Assembly: GCA_025330725.1 (NCBI GenBank) | Contig: JAIWND010000011.1 | Span: 124,001-188,000, forward strand | DNA: 64,000 nt | Reading direction: 5' to 3' | Source: Chlamydoabsidia padenii | Lineage: Eukaryota > Mucoromycota > Mucoromycetes > Mucorales > Cunninghamellaceae | Shown here: piece after piece, positions 24,518 to 36,688 of the stretch | Layout of the letters: the number at the start of each line of letters is the position of its first letter | Position numbering within the stretch: position 1 is the stretch's first letter | Notes under the pieces: generated by a model | The model's database searches: none | Seen by the model: only the letters and a program-made list of their open reading frames with translations | What the model was told of the DNA's origin: nothing | Translations under genes and position numbers: made by a program

Positions 24518-24576
24518 GGTTGCATCAAACGGTGAAAAAAAGCAACGGCTGCATTTTTTGACCGTTTGATGCAACC
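24518..24576. repeat. Long inverted repeat / hairpin
   Basis: The arm GGTTGCATCAAACGGT (24518-24533) is exactly inverted at 24561-24576 (ACCGTTTGATGCAACC). Pairing continues inward through the A6 and T6 runs with one mismatch, leaving a loop of about 13 nt. It may be a foldback element or the ends of a tiny MITE. Confidence 0.8.
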
Positions 24577-24698
24577 CCGTTTAAGAACGACAGAGTTGAT
24601 GCGTCGTACAAATAGTGTGACTTCCTTTTTTTCTCAGTAAAAATAAATTTCCTTTCGTTCTCTTTTGCTCGCAAAAAAACATTTTTGACGCACATTGT

Positions 24699-24924
24699 GG
24701 GGACTCTACCGACAAAGAAGGTGAAGCAGCTGGAGCGTATGTCGAAGGATATTAGCGCACGATACTGATACAAGGCATTACCTTTTCCAGCTGTCCTCGG
24801 TTTATATTTATTCGCTAAGTACCTGCTTTCCTTGGCTATGATAAATCTACACCAGTATGTAGTGGGTTGGTCATGTGGTAATGCACTGCCTTCCTGATGC
24901 TGCTGCCTTGTGGATGCGGATAAA
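24699..24924. repeat. 226-bp direct repeat, unit 1
   Basis: Almost identical to 24964-25189 (265-bp period), with only a few substitutions, such as TTAGCGCACG versus TTAGTACACG. On the minus strand both units keep an open frame (the ASTRQQHQEGS and KYKPRTAGKGNALYQYR segments), but no known domain was recognised. Confidence 0.85.
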
Positions 24925-24963
24925 ATATGAATATGCTGTCAACAATGTGGAAATACACTACGC

Positions 24964-25189
24964 GGGGACTCTACCGACAAAGAAGGTGAAGCAGCTGGAG
25001 CGTATGTCGAAGGATATTAGTACACGATACTGATACAAGGCATTACCTTTTCCAGCTGTCCTCGGTTTATATTTATTCGCTAAGTACCTGCTTTCCTTGG
25101 CTATGATAAATCTACACCAGTATGTAGTGGGTTGGTCATGTGGTAATGCACTGCCTTCCTGATGCTGCTGCCTTGTGGATGCGAATAAC
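24964..25189. repeat. 226-bp direct repeat, unit 2
   Basis: Second unit, separated from the first by 39 nt of unrelated sequence. The near-identity points to a recent duplication. Confidence 0.85.
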
Positions 25190-25402
25190 ATATAGGCTAT
25201 TTCCATTTTTACATGTCAGCTCTTTGGTCGTCAGGTAACGTGATAAAAAAAAAGGGAGGATGGATCATATTCAATTACTAACATGCTTTTGTTATTCATA
25301 TTTTTTGTACACGAGGGACATGGCTATTCTTATTGAAAATAAAGGAGAAAAGTATATGCTAGTTATGTTGTGATAATGCACTCACACTTTTTTTTTTTTA
25401 GG

Positions 25403-25890
25403 TGGTTGATCTGTTGGAGTAGTATAGGCAAAAACAAGATCACCAAGAATAACAGCTGCAACGAGAAAAGAATATTGGTGGTCAACATGGAACAGACAAA
25501 ACGCTACTCGTGAAGCTCAACTACAAAACGTGGTTCTGGTATTGGCGCACCGACTCCCACTTTTTTCCGCATTACCAATGTAAGTCTAAATAATAGTATC
25601 ATGATAAGTGTATACTCCTTTTCACTTCTTTTTTCTTTCTCTTAGGTTGTACGAGGACGCAAATGTATAAGAAAAATGGCTTGATGAAGCTATACACCAA
25701 TACAGCAATCAAGAAACATTGAACAATCGCTTACTGTAGACCGTGGGTACTTTGCTCCCTCGTTACTCTCCCAAATGCAATCCAATCGTTCAATTCTGGT
25801 CCAAGGTGGAATGATTGATCAAGAGGGGAGCATTGTTGGACTTTGGCGCGCTATCTTCAACCCCATTTGATAATTGTCTCAATTGAAACC
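25403..25890 (+). pseudogene. Second IS630/Tc1-type transposase relic
   Basis: Around 25740-25830 a frame reads LLPRYSPKCNPIVQFWSKVE and then a stop. That is the C-terminal DDE-superfamily signature (YSP..NPI.QFWSKV). Upstream sequence is broken by stops and by an intron-like GT...AG stretch at 25578-25646. It is degenerate and inactive. Confidence 0.55.
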
Positions 25891-26190
25891 CTTTTTAGTA
25901 TAGTTTAGTTTACCTTTAGTTTAGATGATATGATATGATTTGACATTTTTATTTTAATACTCAATAAATTTTTTTTTTGTATCTTTGTCATTTACATTGT
26001 CTTTTTTTTTTCATTAGGTAATAGGTTATAGGTAGTAAGTAGTATGTAGTTAGCAGGATACCCCGACAACTGATTTGGCGACAAGTCAAAACCAAAAGCG
26101 CGACAAGTAATTCCGGAAACACTGTATCAATAAAATAAAATGTGCCATAACGAATTTGGTTATTGATCCAAATAAAAATTTAATGTGTGC

Positions 26191-26233
<43 letters not shown>

Positions 26234-26301
26234 GTGCCATTTATTCTCGTAAAAGGTGTCTAATATAATAAAATAAATAAAGGGTCTACTACTACAAGAG
26301 A

Positions 26302-27812
26302 TTAAGCTTTGGAAGGTGCTAAACCAATACGAGCGTTCCCCCGATAATCATACACCGAGTAATAATTCCGCAAAAAAGTATCGCCCATGATGACCAAATC
26401 AGAATAAGTTTCAGCCACACCCGAGAAACAAAGAGAAGGATCGTCAGGAAAAGAGCGTTCACGGATCATGTCGACAATCGGCACCGGGAAGTCTTGTCCA
26501 CCCAATTTAAATGTGATGGTGGTATGGGCAGCAGCATCACAAGGCACACGCCAGCCATAACGTTGACTGTATTGGGCACCGGGAATGGCTTGATGAAAGG
26601 CACGAGCCAGGGCAGGAGGTAAGACGGTCAATGTAGTGCCGGTATCGATAATCGCTTGTGTATTATCCATGCTTTGTATCGTTTGTCCATCTATTTCAAT
26701 CCCGCCAAATGCTACTTGCCAATACTTTTTTTGTGTTACTGGGATATATGTAATGTCACCTGTATAATGATTTGGATTCACCCCACCAAAGTACTATTAT
26801 AAAAAATAAAAATAAAATAAAAAGTGTTAAAAGAGAAAGAAAGGTAGAGAGAATAAAGGTACTTACTGCTTCACCTTTTCCACCAGCATCACGGACCCGA
26901 CCAAGATAAATGCCTACTACAGGTTCATCGATTTGACCTTGTTCATATAAACTTTCAACAATGGTCGTGGTTTGTCCCGTATAGGACAAGGAAGGAAATG
27001 CTAATCCAAAGATACCATCCATGAATTTATCAGAGACGAAATCGGATGATTCGTAATATGCCAAGCCGATGGTTTGATTCGTTTGAGTAGCATCGCCCAC
27101 ACGCACCGTATCCTTCGCCGTAGTCTAGAAAGAAAAAAAAAAGGTGAGTAAGAGAAACAAAGCTGTTGTTTTTTATACATTTACCCCAATTACTTGAGAT
27201 CCATCTCCATATCGTAAAGCCCAACTGGTACCAACGGGCTCAAATGTCGATGAATCATTAGGTTGGAAGAGTTTGCGATCAAGACAAGAGGGACATGGTT
27301 CAGTAGGTAGCCAAATATCTGCACTGCCGGTATCCAAGTTCATTTCAAAGTATTGAGGAGGAGTGCCAAAACCTATCGTTCCAATATACTAGAGTAACAT
27401 GCCATTGTATATGGAAAAGAGAGAAGAGAAGAAGAAATTAAGTCTACCGATCTTTTTGATATTTACAAAAAAAATCGGGGTTTTAATTATATTCTTACCT
27501 CCACATCGACGAATACACTTTTCAAATCAACCACAGCAGCCGCATCCAATCTAGACTTTTCATCCAAGAGACCATACTTTGATAAAATATGATTTACTCT
27601 GGCAGGTGTGTTCCAAACTTTACCTGTTTTCTGTTGTAATTCCATCCTAAAACGAAACAAAAAAAACTAGACGTTACCATCATAGTAAGCGGAGGGGGAT
27701 CAGGTAGTTACGTGAAACTCCGCCCGGGAGTGGGTGAATCTGCATGAATGGGTGTGGTGGAGACAAATACAAGAGTACTTGCTAAAATGGCAAGAGAACT
27801 AGTAATCCGCAT
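26302..27812 (-). CDS. Secreted pepsin-family aspartic protease, copy 1
   Basis: Minus-strand exons are 27812-27712, 27646-27499, 27388-27185, 27124-26867 and 26793-26302, giving 400 aa. The signal peptide is residues 1-~24 (MRITSSLAILASTLVFVSTT), followed by a propeptide. The mature A1-family bilobed enzyme has catalytic motifs DTGSADIW and DTGTTLTVLP, a flap Tyr in RYGDGS, and a FGG.NP.HYTG turn. Secreted proteolysis like rhizopuspepsin is expected. A TATA-like box (TATAAAGG) lies at 27880-27873, about 65 bp upstream of the ATG. Intron positions match the neighbouring copy, showing tandem duplication. Confidence 0.92.
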
Positions 27813-28054
27813 TATGTGTGTTTGTAATTATAATAAAAACAAAGAATAAGAAGAAGAAAAAAAGTAGATGATCCTTTATAGTGTAACGTCTTTTTCATCC
27901 GAGGTGAAAACACCCGATCTGGATTCACCTATACAGTTGACCAAGATTTCTTTCTTTAGAAAAGGTAAGACAAATTGTAGGCATAGAGATATGTCTTATA
28001 ATCTAAAGAGTTGATACATATCCACATAGTAATTTTGTCGCTGAAACTTTAGTC

Positions 28055-28102
<48 letters not shown>

Positions 28103-28159
28103 ATTATCAATCAATACACAACCAAAGTAAACTATACTAAATTATAAAGAGTGTCCAAA
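27813..28159. other. Promoter of protease copy 1 and 3' flank of copy 2
   Basis: Contains the TATA-like box at 27873-27880 (minus orientation) and a ~40-nt A run at 28059-28098. No gene seen. Confidence 0.6.
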
Positions 28160-29595
28160 CTATGAATGAGATGGAGCAAACCCAACGACCGCCTTTTCAA
28201 AGTTGTAAGCCGAGTAAAAGTATCGTAAAAAAGTTTCACCCATGATAGCCAAACCAGAGTCAGACTGACCCAATCCAGAGATACAAAGAGAAGGATATTG
28301 AGCCAAGTAGCGATCCCGAATGAGATCTTTGGCAGGAATGGGGAAATCATGACCCCCGAGTTTGAATGTCACCGTCACCGTCGTGTTAGTATCGCAAGGG
28401 AAAAACCAACCAAGAGGTTCAATGTATTGCCCACCGGGAATGGATTGATGGATAGCCTCTGCCAGTGCCGAAGGAAGAAGAGCCAATGTGGTACCCGTGT
28501 CGATCATGGCTTGGGTTGTGTATGGACTTTTATAAATGAGGCCATCAATGTCAATACCATCAAAGTCAACTTGCCAATAGGTTTGTTCAGTTACTTGTAA
28601 ATAAGTGAGTTCACCAGTGTAATGGTCAGAATTCACACCGCCAAAGATCTTGCAATAATAATGTTAGTTTGTTTACCATATCATTCAAGGTTGATGAGAG
28701 AGCTTACCGCTTCACCGTGTCCACCGTCATGAGTACGCCCCAAGTACATTCCCACAATAGGTTCATCGATTTCACCTGCCTTGTACATGTCCACTACAAT
28801 CGATGATTTTTGTCGAGTTAAAGAGAGGCTAGGAAAGGATAGACCAAAGACACCATCCATATATTGATTACCAGCAAAGGAAAGTGATTCTGAAGTGGCC
28901 AACCCAATCGTTTGTGCATTGTGGGAAAGATTTCCAAATCGAATCACATCTGTCCCAATGACCTAAGTATATATAGAGAGAGTTAAACACCAGTCAATTC
29001 AATACTTCATAGACTTACCCCTTCAGCAAAGGACCCATCAAGGTATTCTAAAGACCATTTTTTATCAAGGGCGGTAAATGTCGATGATTGGTGAGAATCA
29101 AATAAGGAATGACTACCACAGGAATCACAAGGCACAGAAGGAATCCATATATCTGCACTTCCAGTATCCAGTATCATTTCAAATAACATTGGTGGCGTTC
29201 CTACACCAATAACCCCCACATACTATAGAGAGAAAGAAAAGAAAAAAGAAGAATAAATGATGCCGCTTTTTATAACCAAAAGGCGGCGGGATTTGAAATA
29301 CACGTGATCGGGTCCTTTACCTCTACGTCTGTATAGATACTTTCGAGAGTAACCGCTTGAGATCCGCCTGCCCCCAGTGATTCTTGTATAATGGTATCAT
29401 TACTCGATAGTTTATGTCGTGATTGGCGTTTTTTCAATGGCATTCTATTAGACAAGGGTTAATCAATGAGACGTGAAGATTCCTATCCACTTACTTGTAA
29501 CTACCTCCCTTTGCCTTGTTCTCGGTAGGCAATGCGAAGGACGTCCATAGTAGTACACTAGATAGAATCAAAAATAAAGATAAAATACGCATCAT
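28160..29595 (-). CDS. Secreted pepsin-family aspartic protease, copy 2
   Basis: Minus-strand exons are 29595-29495, 29444-29321, 29222-29019, 28962-28708 and 28648-28160, giving 390 aa. The signal peptide starts MMRILSLFLILSSVLLW. Catalytic motifs DTGSADIW and DTGTTLALLP are intact; the flap reads EYLDGS, with a Leu in place of the usual Gly after Tyr. All four introns share positions and phases with copy 1, but the proteins differ substantially, so the duplication is not recent. A TATA-like TATAAAAAG (29651-29643) is ~50 bp upstream. Intron 2 contains one exact GGCGGGATTTGAA motif at 29285-29297. Confidence 0.92.
29285..29297 (+). promoter_or_regulatory. Recurrent motif GGCGGGATTTGAA, copy 3 (inside an intron)
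   Basis: Exact 13-mer within intron 2 of protease copy 2, on the strand opposite the gene. It is the only exact copy inside a transcribed region. Confidence 0.4.
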
Positions 29596-29919
29596 TTGAT
29601 GAACGATACAAGACGAAAAAAAAAGAGTATGTAGTTTGCGTTCTTTTTATACAAGTCGTCTGGGTATGAAGAATGTGTAAGGAGACCATTCTGACAGATG
29701 TACATGTTCAATCCCCGCTTGAGCCCGTCGCATAAACCACAGTGACAGAGCAACCCCCCATTTCATTCCTATAGTATACTGATAGACACCAACACACCAC
29801 ACATTCTTTCTCCATTTTAATACATACATCCCAAGATTCTTTATTGTTATTACACATATCTAATATATATACATATATAAAGGAGGAGGGGGAATCATCA
29901 CTAATCTAATGAAACTATA
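29596..29919. other. Spacer between protease copy 2 and RNase Z
   Basis: Holds the protease TATA-like box (29643-29651). The ORFs here look random. An AT-rich stretch at 29860-29885 probably belongs to the RNase Z 3' flank. Confidence 0.5.
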
Positions 29920-31023
29920 CTATTGAAGTTTGATATCAAAAGACCATAGATCCCGAGCACAATAAATGTCATTGCTACCAAACCGATCCAAAGCCAATTG
30001 TTTGATTTCATCCATGACCGCCTCGCCCGACACATCGCCTTTATACCGCGCACTAAAATGAGTCAAGATCAAGGTCCGTGCCCCGATCCCTTTCGCAAAC
30101 GAGCCAGCCATTTGTGGTGTTGAATGACCATGAGATATTGCCCGCTCTTGTACGCTTTCCAATGTCGCATCGTCATCGTCCAGACTGGTGAGTGCGTTGG
30201 TAGCTTCATGGACCAAGAGATGAGGGTGGTGGCAGTGCGGGGCGAGGGAAGATGGATCACAGGTATCACCGAGAATCACCACTTGTCGACCCCGTTTCTT
30301 TTCTGGGGGATCGAGCCACGTCCCGTCCGGTAATTCAATCCGTTCCCCTGTGCGTTGGAGTTGGCCGAGGAGTGTCAAGGGTTGTTTGATGCCTCGTTCG
30401 TCGAGTAGGGCGGCTGCGTTACGCTGTAAAAGAGGTATAAGATGATCGAGGCGGCCCATCACTTGAGGTTCTTGAATGACAAACCCCAACGAAGGAATGG
30501 CATGGGTAATGGCGGCGGCTGTCATTGTAAAACCCTGGCCAAGATCTAAAGTCGCCGGGAGTCGATGATGAGTGCTGGGTAATTCTTGAGGATGGTAGCT
30601 TGATTCAGCGTCGTGTTCTTCAGTGTCGTCGTCCAGTAGTTCATGTACACGGTAAGGGCGTCCCAGGTGAGAATAGGTTGATGATAAAGTAATGCCAAGC
30701 CATCGTCGTAGTCGAGCAGGGCCATAAATGTCGATCGGTGGCTGATTGGCCAAGTCTTGTTTGTTAGGATTCAGATTGTCGGTCATTGAGCACAGTAGTG
30801 GAGCCAGACCAAAACAATGATCGCCGTGCATGTGGGTGATAAAGATCTTTGTGATGCGACCCATTTTTAAATGGCTCTTTTGGAATTGATGTTGAGTTGC
30901 TTCACCGCAGTCAAAGAGCCAAATGTCACCATTCACTCTTAACGCCATGGCTTGATGATTTCTTGTTGTACTGGGTTGAGCACTGCCTGTACCAAGAAAG
31001 GTGATATCCATCGCTGCCACCAT
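29920..31023 (-). CDS. Short-form RNase Z (tRNA 3' processing endonuclease)
   Basis: Single-exon 367-aa protein; start MVAAMDITFLGTGSAQPS, where translation could equally begin at the second Met (31011). The metallo-beta-lactamase motif HMHGDH is at residues 64-69, with downstream ligands in LGDTCD, HEAT and the HGHS / LTHFSARY segments. The length fits the ELAC1-type short form, which removes 3' trailers from tRNA precursors. It is the only large gene in the window without an intron. It lies tail-to-head upstream of the protease pair and 240 bp from the end of alpha-COP. Confidence 0.92.
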   Translation of the reverse strand: MVAAMDITFLGTGSAQPSTTRNHQAMALRVNGDIWLFDCGEATQHQFQKSHLKMGRITKIFITHMHGDHCFGLAPLLCSMTDNLNPNKQDLANQPPIDIYGPARLRRWLGITLSSTYSHLGRPYRVHELLDDDTEEHDAESSYHPQELPSTHHRLPATLDLGQGFTMTAAAITHAIPSLGFVIQEPQVMGRLDHLIPLLQRNAAALLDERGIKQPLTLLGQLQRTGERIELPDGTWLDPPEKKRGRQVVILGDTCDPSSLAPHCHHPHLLVHEATNALTSLDDDDATLESVQERAISHGHSTPQMAGSFAKGIGARTLILTHFSARYKGDVSGEAVMDEIKQLALDRFGSNDIYCARDLWSFDIKLQ

Positions 31024-31262
31024 GATGGCAAAATAAAAGGAAAGGAAGAGACGCAGAGAGTAAAGTTTTTGAACACCCCTCGTCGGGATCCCAATTTATA
31101 AATGAAACATCAGGGTCCATTTGACTAAAGGCAAAACAATTACTTTTTTTTTATTGTTGTTTTTGTTTGAATAATGTATAAAAGTGTGGGAGATATTCGA
31201 ATAATAGAGAGAATGTGTATGGGAGGGAAGAAGGGGGGGGGGAAAGATACTATCACTAGAGT

Positions 31263-34200
31263 TTATACTAAGACACGGAGACCAGAAGCAGTGGAACCAA
31301 TTTGAGCCAAATCACACACGGTGCACAGTTTTCCGGTCAATTCAGGTTTATAAGAAGCTTGACAAAAGGGGCAAGTGGCCTTGGATGATCCTTTGTAAAT
31401 AGGTTCATGAGTAATACAACACATGGTGAATGGATTATATTGATCATAAGCCAATTCAGTTTCATCACCCATATTTTGTTCACATGCCGCTTGGATTTTC
31501 CGTGTCTAATTAAAAAAGATTGTTAGTGTCCCTGTCCTTTTCTTTTTTTTTTTTTTTTCCTTGTTACCTCTTCAGCAATAGCAGCTGCAGGTGCTAATTC
31601 AAGTAATCGACGAGCAAATTGCGATGCCGTACTAAAGTTCCTGAATCTAAATGCCTGTTTCGTCGCTTGTCGTAAAGCCACTTGTAAATGTGCTGATTGT
31701 AATTGACAATGAGTAAAGTAAGCGGCTAATTCCAATGCCCGTTTTTGTTGATGAGGATCAGACGCTGAGGATGTTGTGATGGATCGTCGCGCTTGTTCCA
31801 ATGCCACCCCCGTGATGTATTCCCGACAAATGTCGATGAGTAGGGATACTTCGTCCGCTTCTTTTTGATCCGAGGCCACTGTGAACAAGGCAGCATGTAA
31901 TACCGTCTTGAATTGCACAGAGATAGCAGCGAGTCGCCCAGTGGAGAAGAGGCGGTAACCGGCTTGTAGCATGCGGCTGAGATTGTCGACGGTATATAGT
32001 GCTGGAGGTAAACTGGTACGTGATGTTGTGTCGTTGCGTCGAAGGTGGAATTTTAAAGGAGGGTTGGAGGTCACGGGTGATAGATAAGCACGCGAGGATT
32101 CGTAGATTGACATAAAGTGATTCTTGAGTGGTTCAAAGTTGACAATACCAGCTTGACGATTCAAAGTCTATAACAGAAAGAAGTCATTAATCAGAAAGTT
32201 TTTTGTTTGTTTGCTTTGCTTTACCTGCATGGCAGATTCAAAGGAACCAGCAGCAATATGATCAGCAGCAAGAGGTGAGTTTTGGACCCATTGAGCACTT
32301 TCACTGCTTCCAGGAGTAGGAGGGACAAATTCGGCAGATTCCTTTGCGGCCACACGACTGATTTCAGCGTCAATGTCACCTTTAATATCATCATCATCAA
32401 GACCCCATCCATCATCATCGCCACCAAGGTCTAAAGGTTCTTGATCTCCAGTGTCGAATAGTTCATCACCGTTATTGGTACCAGCTAGATCAAGTACATC
32501 ATCGTCAGCACCCCATTCGCCACCAATGTCACCCATGTTGTCAATATTATCGTCAAATTTGAATGTTGGTCCGGTGGCAGGATTAGATGCACCATCATTG
32601 ACAGAGTTGGTAAACGCAGTTTCAAAGTAGCTCTTAGAGACTGTCAGCAAAGGCCAGTTGGGATCTTCGAGTTGTGTTGTCGCTTTGGGTCGTGGGAGAG
32701 AAGGAGTCAGGGAGACAGAGCCGAGGTTAATATCTTGTTCAGTCTTTCCAGCAGCAGCAAGGATAGCTTCAGCACGCTCAGTATCACCATTTGCCTTGGC
32801 AGTCATGTAAGCAAGAGGTACTGTGAATAGAAAGAAAGAAAAAATAAAGTAAGATTAATATGTTACAAATATACCCTATTTTACAATATACTTACATTGG
32901 TTTACGTCTTGAAGTAAGCGGATTCGTTCTTCTGTGTCACCGAGATAAAGGGCATTTTGGAAGCGAGACATTGGGTCACCACGAAGTTCGGCAATCTTCA
33001 TCATTTGGCGCAAGTTGGTTTCGTTTCCGGTGGATAGGTACATGAAAGAGAGGCGATCATAGTTTTGAGTTCGTTGATAAGCCAATTCTACAATCTATAA
33101 AGAAGAGGAAAATAAAAGGTTAGCCGAATCATAGTTTGATTTCGATAAATTTACCTTGTAGTTTCCTTGACGTAAAGCCTCGGCGCTGAGTTTCATCCAA
33201 CAATCAGTCTTGTCCATTGATTTGGCGGTTTCTAAAGCAATATCCAAATTACCGCATTCCAAGGCAAGTTCAAATCGAGTCTTTTCGTCCTTGACAAAGT
33301 GCAAAGCAATCTATATGACAGTATTTTGCGTTATTACATGTTTTTCCCCCTTTCCCATTGTACTTGCCTCCGGATACCCTTTCTTTTGTAAGTATGCAAT
33401 AATGGATTGACCCACTAGGTTGGAGTTACGGATGATATGAAGCACCTCTTCATATTGACGTTTGATAAGAGCCAGCTTGAATCGGAATTCGGTAGGATCA
33501 ATTGTAATAGAGCGAGCCTTGCCATCACGATCCAAAATATACAAAGACTTACCCTTGACACGAGTCAAATAAACAGGTTGATCCAAAGTACGAATAATAC
33601 CACTGTCACTACATATAAAAAATAAAAAACAAGGATGAGCAAGTCGATTATCTTGTGCTAATCGTACTTACCCTTGAGGCAAAGCATATTTGATGTGATT
33701 CAGTGTGCAGTACACAAAGACACCAGAGTCATCCCAAGTTCCACTCTTGATGCGGATTGTTTCATGGATTTGGCAGACCTGTTTCAAATCCTTGTCGGCA
33801 AGAGTGATGGCTAAAATAAAAAAGAATAGAACCAATCAGTGTCATATCCTTTTTTCTCATGTTGATAAAGACTTACTGTGTTTGCTTAAAAGAGCCACCA
33901 TGTTTTGATCATTGGACCATACGACATATTTGACTGTAGCTGCAGGAAGTTCAGCCAATACCCGTCTTTGTTGAAGATCAAACAATATGACCGATGTCGG
34001 AGTTGCCATAATCAAACTTCCAGTACCTGCATAAAAGATTTCATTGACAGGGACAGGGGTTTTGAATGATTTGGTGACAGTGTTGGTAAGATCACGAATT
34101 TGGATTTGTTGATTGATCTTGTCCAGTACAGCGAATCGATTACGGGCAATAAAGAGAGCAGAATGACCTGTACCACGTTTAGATTCATCCATGGGTTCCT

Positions 34201-35531
34201 TTAAAGATCCAGACAAGTTCTTGGGTAGATGGTAGAGTTCATATACACCACCTTCGTGAGGCTATCGTTAATAAAAAAGAGAGTAAGATTAGTGTATCAA
34301 GTGTTTCCCCCTCTCCTCCTCCTCCCCCCCCCCTTTTTTTTTTTTTGGTTCCTGGACTTACAGAGGTAATCAATACAGCACGTTCGGCAGGATTATAAGA
34401 CAGAGTTCGAGGTTGGATATATTGAGAGCCTAATTTGCGGACACTGAGGACTTCTTGATCGGCAGTACTTCCAAAGTCATGGACATGGACGATCTTATCT
34501 TTTACATAGTAGAGTTGGTTTTGGTGAACTTGGAAGGCAGGTCGTTCGCGTTCGAGCTTAAAGACAATCAAACCACTGTCATGACCTAAAAAAATAAATA
34601 AAAAGAGAGGAGGGTGAGATTTATAATGTCACTTAAATAACCATATCAAATCCCTAGTATCCAAATTCTCTTACCTGCAGCAAAAAGGTTCAATTCAGGA
34701 TGAGCTGTCAACACCCAGAAACGATCATGATCCCGTCTGAATGTAGCCACCGCCGTACGTTTTGCCATATCCCAAACCCGAATGGATTTATCTTCGCCGT
34801 CAGATAAAATGAGTTCTTGTCGAGGATGGAAGATGGCACTTGAGACATTATTAAAGTGACCACGACAACTATCCACTTCCCATGCCTTGGAGTCTATATA
34901 CAGTCAAATATAGATGTAGGTTAATATCTAATCACGTTTGTACCTCCCCACTTTCCGACTTGCCATTCATTCTCCAGAGTTTAACTTGACGATCATCACC
35001 AGAAGACACAATCAGAGGTAGAGTAGGATGGAAAGAAGCCCAATTGACACCATGATCATGACCTTCCAATACATATTTCACCATCACATCAGTAGAGCCA
35101 AATAAATCCGCTTGAGAGTTTTGTCGAGCAAAAGGATCTTCAAATGACATGGCCGAAGGAGCTTGGTTTTTCTTGACAAGGCCACTGATATCCCATACCC
35201 GCACAGTTTGATCCATAGAAGCAGAAACCACAAGGTCATTCTTGGGATGGAATTGAGCACACATAACATAATGATTGTGTCCGGTGAGAATGGCGATACA
35301 GGTACGAGATTGCCAATTCCAGATACGGATGGTTTGATCGTCGGAGGCTGAGATGATCCAAGGATATTCATGGTGGAAGAATACAGTACGGACATAGTCG
35401 AGATGACCATTCAAAGTAAAGAGACATCGACGAGTCTTATGGTTCCATACTTTAATCTTGTAGTCATCACCACCAGAGACAAAGAGAGGTTGAGTTGGGT
35501 GGAAGGCAATACCACGTACAGGTCCTATAAA

Positions 35532-35565
<34 letters not shown>

Positions 35566-35865
35566 AATCTAGTCCATTCCAACACACAAAGATACCCTTT
35601 CTTATACATCCTCTATTTACCGTCGTGTTCATCAAAGCGTTCTAATAATGTGCCCATTCGATAATCCCAGAGTTGTACACAGCCATTGTGCAAAGAGGCA
35701 AGAATCCATGGTCGTTTAGGATGGAAAGCAATACCTTTGACGCGATTGCTTTTCGATTCAAACTAAGGTACATGTAAGAAGAGAGGTAAAAAGTTAAGAG
35801 TCCAGGTAATCAATCCATCGTATATTCCTAATAGTATCATTCCTTACCTTTGTAAGCATCTGCAT
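31263..35865 (-). CDS. COP1: Coatomer subunit alpha (alpha-COP)
   Basis: Thirteen minus-strand exons: 35865-35848, 35762-35621, 35524-34964, 34893-34675, 34585-34362, 34261-33877, 33810-33672, 33608-33368, 33310-33155, 33094-32896, 32820-32225, 32167-31568 and 31505-31263. They sum to 3723 nt, or 1240 aa, close to human COPA (1224). Six N-terminal WD40 repeats (e.g. VWDISG, IRIWNW) recognise KKXX cargo. The alpha-solenoid ([19 protein letters not shown]) and an acidic linker follow, then the COPA C-terminal domain ([27 protein letters not shown]). The second Met (35859) fits the family start MLTKFE. Introns after exon 3 (donor 34963) and exon 8 (donor 33367) are GC-AG, both starting GCAAGT. 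Confidence 0.95.
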
Positions 35866-36688
35866 CTTTTAATACGTATGAAGAAGACTATTGATGATAA
35901 TAGGTGTAAAAGGTCAAAGAGAGGGTTAATATCATGTCAAGATGAGGTCAAGGGGCTCACCACAGAAGGTAACCTTGTTTCCATTGTTGTTATAGGAGTG
36001 GGGAGAGTTTCGTACCTTTATAATAGTGAGTTGTGCAGAGTAAGTTGAGTCTTCAAGTGTTATGGTCAAGATGTTTACAAGAGATAGAAAGAGTGGCAGA
36101 ATAAGATGAGATGAAGTGAAGATGAGAGGAAAAGTTGAAAACAAAAAATTCAAAGGCCCAATCAACGTGGCAAGTGTCGGAATATAAATTTTATATGTCA
36201 ATCTCCGCCATGCCTTGGATCGTCCTGCAGTTGGACACTACTTTGCATTATGAGTTTTCTTTTTGCAATGAAAAGGACTGTAAATTTCTAATAAGATGTA
36301 AATAAGGTGTAAATGGATGGTATGCTTTATCAAAGCTAAAAATGCATATTTTTAGATCTTGACCAAGACAAGATTAAGTATCCTATACCCACGCATAATG
36401 GTCTTGATGTGAACATGTCAAAGTATAAGGATTTCTTATTGGATGGACTATAATAAAAAGTGGGTTTGGGAAAAAATGAGAGCAAAAAGCGTGTTCATAC
36501 TCATTGGCCACGAAGAGTCTAAACTAGGCCTTCCTTTTTTGTCATTATCCTGCGTCGCATATCGGCGATTGAAAATACGAAAAAGAAAGAAAAAGGATTT
36601 TTTTTTTTTTTCAATCCACACTCTTGTTTTCATATTATTTTTATTTACAAACCCTCTATCCTATATAAGCATACTATACACACTGAAG
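35866..36688. other. Intergenic region upstream of alpha-COP and the 36689 gene
   Basis: Divergent promoter space. A TATA-like stretch (TATATAAG) sits at 36662-36669, close to the downstream ATG. Several open frames here have no coding character. Confidence 0.5.

Larger units (their letters stand above)
23584..26301. other. 2.7-kb gene-free, repeat-rich region
   Basis: It holds a degenerate GGTACC cluster at 23916-23942, a 13-bp motif variant (GGCGGGATTTTAA) at 23875-23887, a 26-bp palindrome, a 16-bp inverted repeat, two 226-bp direct repeats, a transposase relic, and long A runs (about 40 nt at 26191-26231). I see no intact gene. The overall look is of nested, decayed mobile elements. Confidence 0.6.
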
